From Bacteroidales bacterium (lineage in GTDB: Bacteria > Bacteroidota > Bacteroidia > Bacteroidales > VadinHA17): 6,718 nucleotides of DNA. Positions within the stretch are counted from its first letter, which is position 1; each line of letters opens with the position of its first letter. A program made the translations under genes and the position numbers. Of the stretch, positions 1 to 5,064 are shown one piece after another. Location: contig DOZA01000256.1 of the NCBI GenBank assembly GCA_003518245.1, forward strand, positions 1-6,718. Reading direction: 5' to 3'. Under the pieces are notes generated by a model, which was not told the origin of the DNA, searched no databases, and worked only from the letters and a program-made list of their open reading frames with translations.

Positions 1-137
1 GATGGAATATATCCCTGCCTGAATTGAAATATACTACCGACAATGCTGCTATGATTGCAATTACCGGTTATTTTAAGTATCTTAATAAAGATTTTACTGG
101 CCAGGATACAGTTCCTCGGGCAAGGTTTAATATTTAA
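1..137 (+). CDS. tsaD: TsaD, tRNA N6-adenosine threonylcarbamoyltransferase, C-terminal end (5' partial)
   Basis: Reading from base 3 gives 44 codons to a TAA stop at 135-137, with the 5' part of the gene outside the window. The peptide contains LPELKYTTDNAAMIAITGYF, the signature end of the Kae1/TsaD/YgjD ASKHA-fold family. The Asp of DNAAMIA (residue 13 of the fragment) corresponds to the metal-binding Asp near the TsaD C terminus. TsaD transfers the threonylcarbamoyl group from TC-AMP to A37 of ANN-decoding tRNAs in the cytoplasm, together with TsaB and TsaE. The tail after the motif (about 25 residues, ending RARFNI) is of usual length, so the gene appears intact at its 3' end. The reductase gene starts only 10-25 bases downstream on the same strand, so the two may be co-transcribed. 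The identification rests on a short but very characteristic motif. Confidence 0.9.
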   Translation, partial: WNISLPELKYTTDNAAMIAITGYFKYLNKDFTGQDTVPRARFNI

Positions 138-162
138 TGTATTCCGGATGATTGAGAAGGAC

Positions 163-1182
163 ATGACAATTCTGATTGTGGGTGCTGGAGCTATAGGCGG
201 TATTTCTGCTGCTATAATCAAGAACGCAGGTTATAATGTTGAGATAGTCTGTAAATACGAAGAATACAGGGAAATTATAATAAACAAAGGCATAGTGGTA
301 AAAGGTGCCAGGGGAGAATTCAGGGAGAAGATCAATGCCTTTACCTCATTAAAAGATATCACCGAAAGAAAGGATATTATATTGCTGGCAGTTAAAGCGA
401 CAGATCTGCAGGAAGTGGCTGAAGACCTGAAACCATTGTTGAAGAATGACAGCCTTGTAATATCAATGCAGAATGGTATTTGTGAACCCAAACTTGGCAG
501 GATTCTGGGTAATAGCCACATCGTTGGATGTATAGTGGGCTGGGGAGGTACTATGAACAAACCCGGTGAACTGTTTATGACATCTGAGGGTGATTTTGTC
601 ATTGGATATACTGACAGACCGGTTGATAACAGGCTAGACGAAGTAAAAAAGATACTGGGTACCATACTGCCGGTACGTATAACGGGTAATATGATGGGAC
701 ACTTGTACTCAAAGCTGATCATTAATGCCTGTATCACATCGCTGGGAGCAATTACAGGATTACTCCTGGGAAAGATGATGAGAACACCCAAAGCAAGGAA
801 ACTGTTCATAGAGATAATTCGTGAAGCTATTGAGCTGGCAAATGTTCTCCAGATAAAAGTTGAAGATTACGGAGGCAGACTCAATTATTATGAATTTGTT
901 AGTGACAATAAAAATTTTGCCGAGATAAGAAGGCATATTCTATTATTCTTTATGGGTTTGAAGTACCGTCGCTTGAAATCATCATCACTGCAATCCCTGG
1001 AGAGAGGTAAACTAACTGAAATTGACTACCTGAATGGTTATATCTCGTCAAATGGGAAGGAATATGGTGTGCCGGCATTCCTAAATGAAGCTATTGTTAA
1101 TATGATCCATGAAATTGAGGATGGTAAAAGAAATATTACACCTTCTAATCTGAATGAGGAAGTGTTTAAAAAATATTACTGA
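163..1182 (+). CDS. panE: Ketopantoate reductase family protein (2-dehydropantoate 2-reductase, ApbA/PanE)
   Basis: The family reduces 2-dehydropantoate to pantoate with NADPH in coenzyme A synthesis, in the cytosol. From ATG 163 the protein has 339 residues. It opens with MTILIVGAGAIGG, the N-terminal Rossmann GxGxxG (G7-G12). MQNG at 102-105 supplies the Asn matching E. coli N98. The C-terminal helical domain carries SKLIINACITSLGAITG with Lys184 and Asn188 (E. coli K176/N180 region), and LTEIDYLNG with Glu286 (E. coli E256 region). The family's key residues are therefore present. It is about 35 residues longer than E. coli PanE, mostly from extra sequence around 235-270. Related proteins of this length are annotated as family members without proven substrate, so a different 2-oxoacid substrate is possible. 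A longer reading from TTG 55 overlaps tsaD and is not credible. ATG 148 is the alternative start and would add five residues; ATG 163 puts the Rossmann strand at the usual distance from the N terminus and has GAGAAGG close upstream. Confidence 0.85.
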   Translation: MTILIVGAGAIGGISAAIIKNAGYNVEIVCKYEEYREIIINKGIVVKGARGEFREKINAFTSLKDITERKDIILLAVKATDLQEVAEDLKPLLKNDSLVISMQNGICEPKLGRILGNSHIVGCIVGWGGTMNKPGELFMTSEGDFVIGYTDRPVDNRLDEVKKILGTILPVRITGNMMGHLYSKLIINACITSLGAITGLLLGKMMRTPKARKLFIEIIREAIELANVLQIKVEDYGGRLNYYEFVSDNKNFAEIRRHILLFFMGLKYRRLKSSSLQSLERGKLTEIDYLNGYISSNGKEYGVPAFLNEAIVNMIHEIEDGKRNITPSNLNEEVFKKYY

Positions 1183-1233
1183 TAAAGGTTTCATTTTAAT
1201 TAACCGATAACTATATTAGCAGTAAATACTAAT

Positions 1234-1608
1234 ATGGATCAGATATACATAGAGTCAACAAAAAGTTCACCTGAGATAAGCCTTAATCCCACAGGGACAC
1301 TCAGGTTTAAAGGGCGTTCAATTCATGAGAATGCCCAGGATTTTTTTGAATCTGTAATAAGCTGGGTAGGAAAGTATATTAATGATCCGGCCGATACAAC
1401 ATTTGTGGATATACAGCTGGAGTATTTTAACAGTGCTACTGCAAAGTATATAATCGTAATGCTTCAAAAACTCAAAGAGGTAAGATTAAAGGATAAGAAG
1501 TATTATGTAAACTGGTTTTACGAAGAAGGTGATGAAGATATACTGGAAAGGGGCGAATATTTTGCCTCAGTCCTGGATATGGAGTTTAACTTCGTGGAAA
1601 TCTCCTGA
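1234..1608 (+). CDS. SiaC family regulatory phosphoprotein (DUF1987)
   Basis: This 124-residue protein matches the SiaC/DUF1987 family. It has an N-terminal SSPEISLNPTGTLRFKGRSI segment (11-30), a central LEYFNSATAKYI segment (62-73) and the acidic EEGDED region (97-102). In Pseudomonas aeruginosa SiaC is an anti-sigma-factor-antagonist-like fold, phosphorylated on a threonine by the kinase SiaB, dephosphorylated by the PP2C phosphatase SiaA, and in the unphosphorylated form activates the diguanylate cyclase SiaD. By position Ser67 or Thr69 in YFNSATAK is the likely phosphosite here; this is inference. No SiaA, SiaB or SiaD homologue lies within the window. It sits 51 bases after the reductase gene on the same strand and converges with the serpin gene. 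The ATG start has no recognisable Shine-Dalgarno sequence, as is common in Bacteroidota. Family assignment is strong; the output pathway is unknown. Confidence 0.85.
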   Translation: MDQIYIESTKSSPEISLNPTGTLRFKGRSIHENAQDFFESVISWVGKYINDPADTTFVDIQLEYFNSATAKYIIVMLQKLKEVRLKDKKYYVNWFYEEGDEDILERGEYFASVLDMEFNFVEIS

Positions 1609-1628
1609 ATTTTTAATAATCAAATATT

Positions 1629-2870
1629 TTATTCCTGCACAGAAGGATTGCCTGTTTTTCCCATAAAGGCAATAGCATTGGTACTTGTTTCCCTGATCAG
1701 ATAAAGGAATGGCCTATCCAGTTTTATCATGAAAGGGTCAGCAGGTTGAGTAGATGTAAATTCAATCATTACAACCGTGGCAGCAGCTGCTTCTGTACCT
1801 TCCTCATTTGTTTCAATGAAAGTCTGGTGTAATACCTTACTGATAAAAAGATCCTGCTCTGATATATTTGAGAAATCGGCTATCTCCGGTGCAAAGGCAA
1901 TACCCATACCCATTGATGTAAGTATATCTTTTAATTCTGTCTTGAATTCATATTTAAATCTTGGCATATACAGATCCACATTCGTGTCATGCATATAATT
2001 CATCCAGTTATTCCAGTTTTCATTATTGAGTAATCTGACAATATCTGAGCAGGTATTATTATCAAGTGGTAATAATACATCCATAACATAATTACCCTGC
2101 CCGTAGGGTAACTCCAGTAGTATTAAATCAGACATAAGGCTTAAACGAGCTGTGAGTTCCTGGTTCATCATGGGAACAGTTACCTGATTGCCAGTCTCCG
2201 TATAGAAAGACATTTCATTTGTCTTATCCGTATCAAATTCGTATTTCCACTTACCATTAAAATATATTGCGTTTATTAGAAGCATGGCAATATCATTAGG
2301 GAGTTCATCTATCATATCCTTTATTTTGCCATGAGTATTATCTTCTATCCATTTGTTAATTATTTCCACCATTCCAGGATCAGAGACTGAAAAATCATAG
2401 GCTTCAGCATCAAAATACTCTTTAAGCATATCAATAAAAGCCTGTTTTACCCTTAGTCGTTTTTCAACCCATACAGAATTGGCTATTTCCATCACCACCC
2501 TCTCATCGATATCAATAAGTTTATCTGTAAGGTCTTTGTAGGAGTTATTAATATCTTCAATATCAATATTATAATACCTGAGAGCTTTCATCATTGAATC
2601 ACGCGTTGCCCCGTTTGCCCCGTTCAGGGTCATAGATAAAGCGTAGGATATGCTGAGAGGTGAGATCATTATATTTTCCACATCTTCATTATCCTGCATC
2701 ATTAGCCGGAAGATATCAAAACTGAAGGTATTATCCGCTTCGACCAGCTCCTGCTGTGTTGCAGTAAGCTCTATTGGTACAGGTTCATCAGGAAGATTAT
2801 CCGTGGAGTTCTTTTCACATGAGATGAAAGGTATGAATAGAATTAAAAAAATGAATAGATAGCGTGTCAT
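1629..2870 (-). CDS. Serpin family protease inhibitor, predicted lipoprotein
   Basis: From ATG 2870 this is a 413-residue serpin. The N terminus MTRYLFIFLILFIPFISC is a lipoprotein signal peptide with the lipid-bearing Cys at 18, followed by an acidic, flexible linker (CEKNSTDNLPDEP), so the inhibitor should be anchored in the envelope and possibly surface exposed. Serpin landmarks in order: PLSISYALSM near 71-80, NSVWVEK at 131-137, NKWIEDNTHGKI at 172-183, AIYFNGKWKYEFD at 201-213, MPRFKYEF at 302-309, the hinge EEGTEAAAAT at 356-365, DRPFLYLIRE at 385-394 and FMGKTGNP at 402-409. The hinge is of the inhibitory type: Gly at P15, Thr at P14 and small Ala residues at P12-P9. Counting from it puts P1 near Thr372 (IEF-TST), but the loop is about four residues longer than in alpha-1-antitrypsin, so P1 could shift. 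A start at ATG 2930 would put 20 polar residues before the signal peptide; AAAAGG six bases before ATG 2870 favours the shorter form. Related lipoprotein serpins such as miropin occur in Bacteroidota and block host or competitor proteases. Confidence 0.93.
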   Translation of the reverse strand: MTRYLFIFLILFIPFISCEKNSTDNLPDEPVPIELTATQQELVEADNTFSFDIFRLMMQDNEDVENIMISPLSISYALSMTLNGANGATRDSMMKALRYYNIDIEDINNSYKDLTDKLIDIDERVVMEIANSVWVEKRLRVKQAFIDMLKEYFDAEAYDFSVSDPGMVEIINKWIEDNTHGKIKDMIDELPNDIAMLLINAIYFNGKWKYEFDTDKTNEMSFYTETGNQVTVPMMNQELTARLSLMSDLILLELPYGQGNYVMDVLLPLDNNTCSDIVRLLNNENWNNWMNYMHDTNVDLYMPRFKYEFKTELKDILTSMGMGIAFAPEIADFSNISEQDLFISKVLHQTFIETNEEGTEAAAATVVMIEFTSTQPADPFMIKLDRPFLYLIRETSTNAIAFMGKTGNPSVQE

Positions 2871-2876
2871 TTTTAG

Positions 2877-2882
2877 CCTTTT
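2877..2882 (-). promoter_or_regulatory. Ribosome binding site of the serpin gene
   Basis: On the minus strand AAAAGG lies six bases before ATG 2870. Shine-Dalgarno-like sequences are otherwise scarce in this window, so this one helps choose the start that places the lipoprotein signal peptide at the very N terminus. Confidence 0.5.
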
Positions 2883-2910
2883 ATTAGATTGGTCTGGCTT
2901 ATTAATCGCA

Positions 2911-2930
2911 AAAAACATGCCATGTGGCAT
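2911..2930 (-). terminator. Candidate intrinsic terminator or attenuator between thioesterase and serpin genes
   Basis: Directly after the thioesterase TAA, the minus strand reads ATGCC-ACAT-GGCAT-G-TTTTTT. This is a five-pair stem with a GC core and four-base loop, followed by a run of six T. A-rich sequence before the stem can pair partly with the T-run. The stem is short, so termination is likely incomplete, which would lower serpin expression relative to the upstream genes or separate the transcripts. Efficiency cannot be judged from the sequence. Confidence 0.4.
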
Positions 2931-3407
2931 TTATTTCTCAAAGAACTGTTCTTTGCCGGGGAAGCCGAATTTACGCTTTGCAATCTCTTCAGGGTATGTA
3001 AAAAAAACTGCTTCAGATTCAGCACATATTTTGCCATTACCATCAGTAAGTTCACATTTAAGGTATACATGTCTGTCTTCAACCTTAAGGATCCTGGCTT
3101 TTATATTTATATTCCCCCTGTTCATAAAAACAGGTTTAAGATACCTGACCTTAAGCTCAGATGTTACACCTGCCGTTCCCATTTTAACTGTTACACACCA
3201 GGCACCTGCCTCATCCAGCAGGGTGGCTATTATACCGCCGTGCAAAACATTAATATACCCCTGGTAATATTCTTTGGGTTCCCATACAGCCATAATATAA
3301 TTATCTACTTCTTCAAACTCCATTTTCAAACCAATTGGATTGGTTTTACTGCAGCCAAAACACTTGTTTAATTGAGGATTGTATGGATTGATTATTTTTC
3401 TTCGCAT
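2931..3407 (-). CDS. PaaI-like hotdog-fold acyl-CoA thioesterase
   Basis: This 158-residue protein has the PaaI/YiiD-type hotdog domain. The signature is LHGGIIATLLDEAGAW at 55-70, with His56-Gly57-Gly58 and the acidic pair Asp65/Glu66 on the central helix, where the family places its catalytic carboxylate. The following strands (TSELKVRYLKPVF, then NINIKARILKVEDRHVYLKCEL) form the usual beta-sheet. The N-terminal NKCFGCSKTNPIGL (14-27) carries a CxxC pair found in many stand-alone members. Such enzymes hydrolyse acyl-CoA or aryl-CoA thioesters in the cytosol; the substrate cannot be read from the sequence. Length is normal for a single-domain member with short extensions at both ends. The ATG start lies nine bases after the stop codon of the J-domain gene, which indicates one transcript. 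The start has no Shine-Dalgarno sequence. Family assignment is firm, the exact reaction is not. Confidence 0.87.
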   Translation of the reverse strand: MRRKIINPYNPQLNKCFGCSKTNPIGLKMEFEEVDNYIMAVWEPKEYYQGYINVLHGGIIATLLDEAGAWCVTVKMGTAGVTSELKVRYLKPVFMNRGNINIKARILKVEDRHVYLKCELTDGNGKICAESEAVFFTYPEEIAKRKFGFPGKEQFFEK

Positions 3408-3416
3408 AGTCGAATA

Positions 3417-3965
3417 TTATTTACGATTTTTCCAGTATTTATAATATAGAAATACTACCGGTGTGGCAAGAAAAAGTAGTCCCAGGGATAAGAGAAGAAG
3501 AAAACCTGTCAGGCTGGGTTTTTTAAAACCCTGGTCAACCATTTTCATCCTGTAAATATAACCATTGATCGATAGTATTATAATCAGCAGGGCAAAACAG
3601 ATAGCTATATAAAACCTCGATTTATCAAGGACCCTCGTTGATTTGTATAGGTCTGAATTAATGAAATTATTATACCGTGTACGTGCATGAGCATGAGCTT
3701 TGCGCCTAGCTTGCTCTTTCCTGTAGCTTTCCCATTCATTAATGAATTCATCCTCTTTTGATTGAACTGAATAGGGTCTTTCATGGCGAGCCAGTAAAAA
3801 CTGGTATGCTTCGGTTGACAGTATAAATAGTTCACTCGCATTATCAGATTTATTAAGATCGGGATGATACTTTCGTGCACAACGCCTGTAAGCCTTCTTT
3901 ATATCATCAATAGAACCTCCAGGTTCAAGCCCCAGTATTTTGTAATATTTATCTACCTGATTCAA
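3417..3965 (-). CDS. Membrane-anchored J-domain (DnaJ-like, type III) protein
   Basis: A 182-residue protein begins with a J domain: DKYYKILGLEPGGSIDDIKKAYRRCARKY at 5-33, the diagnostic His34-Pro35-Asp36 loop, then a helix III region ending TEAYQFLL at 51-58. It lacks the Gly/Phe-rich region and zinc-finger domain of true DnaJ, so it is a type III J-protein that would stimulate a DnaK-family ATPase at a specific site. A charged linker (about 60-112, including RRKAHAHARTR) leads to two hydrophobic segments near 117-136 and 153-174, with a basic C terminus (YYKYWKNRK), so the protein should be held in the inner membrane by a hairpin with the J domain in the cytosol. The start codon is TTG at 3963-3965: an in-frame TAA lies only nine bases further upstream, there is no ATG in between, and the next internal Met is near residue 140. 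It is the first gene of a cluster with the thioesterase and serpin genes. Its client is unknown. Confidence 0.88.
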   Translation of the reverse strand: MNQVDKYYKILGLEPGGSIDDIKKAYRRCARKYHPDLNKSDNASELFILSTEAYQFLLARHERPYSVQSKEDEFINEWESYRKEQARRKAHAHARTRYNNFINSDLYKSTRVLDKSRFYIAICFALLIIILSINGYIYRMKMVDQGFKKPSLTGFLLLLSLGLLFLATPVVFLYYKYWKNRK

Positions 3966-4030
3966 TACTTTGGTTTATTGCATAAAAATAATGATTTGTA
4001 AAAGATAATTCCATTTCATTCAAAAAAGAG

Positions 4031-4078
4031 TACCTGTACCTGTTTATGATACCTGTTAGATAAGTTTAGGTAATTAAA
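4031..4078. repeat. Short repeats TACCTGT (x3) and a half-dyad in the divergent promoter region
   Basis: TACCTGT occurs at 4031-4037, 4037-4043 and 4050-4056. The last copy faces an inverted AGGTA at 4068-4072, and TTTAGGTAATTAAA at 4065-4078 is an imperfect dyad. They lie just upstream of the proposed promoter of the ZIP transporter gene, where an activator or repressor could bind. No regulator can be named from these sequences; they may be chance repeats in AT-rich DNA. Confidence 0.3.
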
Positions 4079-4081
4079 TCA

Positions 4082-4110
4082 TTGAATTATACTAACTTTT
4101 TATAATTTTG
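4082..4110 (+). promoter_or_regulatory. Bacteroidota-type promoter of the ZIP transporter gene
   Basis: TAATTTTG at 4103-4110 matches the Bacteroidota -7 consensus TAnnTTTG exactly. A TTG at 4082-4084, 18 bases upstream, fits the -33 element. Transcription would start near 4117, giving a leader of about 25 bases before ATG 4143. The remaining part of 3966-4142 holds no gene; I could not find an equally good promoter for the minus-strand J-domain gene. Confidence 0.55.
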
Positions 4111-4142
4111 CACATCTGAAATAAATATTCTTTTATTGATTA

Positions 4143-4949
4143 ATGGAATGGAGTAATATTTACCTTGCCTTTGGCCTTACCTTATTTGCGGGTTTGGCTA
4201 CCTCAATTGGTGGGGGAATTGCATTCTTTGCCAAAAGGACAAATACAACATTCCTGTCATATTCACTGGGTTTTTCAGCAGGTGTAATGATTTATATTTC
4301 CTTTACAGAGATTCTTGGCGAAGCTAACTTAATCATCGGCACATATTTTTCCGAATCTACCTCGGCATGGCTTACTTTCATGTTTTTTATTGCCGGTGTA
4401 GCTATTACTGCCCTGATAGATAAGATGGTACCAACACATGAGAATCCACATGAAATAAGAAGCCTCGAACAAATGGATAACGGGAGGCCCTGCCCAGGCC
4501 GAAAATTATTACGCGTAGGTGTCTTTACTGCAGTTGTTATAACTATTCATAATTTCCCTGAGGGTATTGCAACATTTATGGCAGCGGTGTCTGACATAAC
4601 AATAGGTGTCAGTATAGCCCTAGCTATTGCCATACATAATATCCCCGAAGGTATAGCTGTTTCAGTACCTGTTTATTATGCTACCGGCTCCAGGAAAAAA
4701 GCATTCTGGTGGGCCACACTTTCAGGTCTTTCTGAACCCGTGGGAGCATTGTTCGGATACTTTATCCTGTCACTATTCAGCAGCAATATTGTGCTTGGTT
4801 ATGTTTTTGCTATCGTGGCGGGTATAATGATCTATATATCATTTGATGCGCTTCTCCCTGCAGCTCATCAATATGGGAAACACCACACTACTATTTACGG
4901 ACTTATAAGTGGAATAATAGTAATAGGTATTAGCCTGATGCTTATTTAA
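4143..4949 (+). CDS. zupT: ZIP family divalent metal transporter, ZupT-like
   Basis: This 268-residue integral membrane protein matches bacterial ZupT, which imports zinc and other divalent metals (iron, manganese, cobalt) across the inner membrane. About eight hydrophobic segments are visible (near 6-30, 37-56, 75-95, 125-148, 152-178, 187-211, 215-240 and 249-268). The metal site is marked by HNFPEG at 136-141 in TM4 and HNIPEG at 165-170 in TM5, giving His136, Asn137, Glu140, His165, Asn166 and Glu169. LSEPVGALFGY at 196-206 and the N-terminal ATSIGGG motif are also typical. The cytosolic loop between TM3 and TM4 (about 97-123) is short and has only two histidines (H99, H103), unlike the His-rich loops of eukaryotic ZIPs. 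Length is normal. It has its own likely promoter and is transcribed divergently from the J-domain gene. Metal preference cannot be told from the sequence. Confidence 0.93.
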   Translation: MEWSNIYLAFGLTLFAGLATSIGGGIAFFAKRTNTTFLSYSLGFSAGVMIYISFTEILGEANLIIGTYFSESTSAWLTFMFFIAGVAITALIDKMVPTHENPHEIRSLEQMDNGRPCPGRKLLRVGVFTAVVITIHNFPEGIATFMAAVSDITIGVSIALAIAIHNIPEGIAVSVPVYYATGSRKKAFWWATLSGLSEPVGALFGYFILSLFSSNIVLGYVFAIVAGIMIYISFDALLPAAHQYGKHHTTIYGLISGIIVIGISLMLI

Positions 4950-4958
4950 GGAATCACT

Positions 4959-4979
4959 ATATTTTTCCTCATAAAATAT
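4959..4979 (+). terminator. Weak AT-only hairpin after the ZIP transporter gene
   Basis: Ten bases after the stop, ATATTTT (4959-4965) can pair with AAAATAT (4973-4979) around a seven-base loop. The stem has no G or C and no clear T-run follows, so this is at most a poor terminator. It is listed because no better one is visible between this gene and the next. Confidence 0.2.
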
Positions 4980-5022
4980 CTTGCTCCTGACAGATATCAG
5001 TAATTTCATCTTTTTCTGTAGT

Positions 5023-5030
5023 TAATTTTC
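5023..5030 (+). promoter_or_regulatory. Possible -7 element of the Fe-S flavoprotein gene
   Basis: TAATTTTC matches TAnnTTTG at seven of eight consensus positions apart from the final base, and would start transcription about 28 bases before ATG 5065. No convincing -33 TTTG lies at the right spacing. The 115-base gap after the ZIP gene is enough for a separate promoter. Confidence 0.25.
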
Positions 5031-5064
5031 GGGTCTGAAAAAATAACTATTAATATCATCAGAT

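Noticed and set aside
55..162. N-terminal extension of the reductase gene from TTG 55
   Set aside because: It overlaps the tsaD 3' end in a different frame, and the Rossmann motif begins right after ATG 163.
231..809. Minus-strand open frame of 192 codons
   Set aside because: Lies wholly antisense to the reductase gene, which has clear family motifs; the translated product shows no recognisable domain.
1609..1628. Bidirectional terminator between the convergent SiaC and serpin genes
   Set aside because: The 20-base gap is almost pure A/T with only a ragged, GC-free inverted repeat; not enough to call.
2871..2930. Longer serpin start at ATG 2930
   Set aside because: It would place 20 polar residues before the lipoprotein signal peptide and start inside a hairpin; ATG 2870 has AAAAGG upstream.
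2889..3371. Plus-strand open frames (2889-3371 and 2917-3267)
   Set aside because: They are antisense to the thioesterase gene, which has the HGG hotdog signature; the translations look like reverse-strand noise.
3677..3712. Ala-His repeat (AHAHAR) in the J-protein linker as a metal-binding or tandem repeat
   Set aside because: Too short and non-periodic beyond two units; part of an ordinary charged linker.
3605..3880. Alternative-frame minus-strand open frame of 91 codons
   Set aside because: Overlaps the J-domain coding sequence in another frame and has no recognisable features.
4987..5000. Inverted repeat CTGA...TCAG before the flavoprotein gene
   Set aside because: Only four base pairs; expected by chance.
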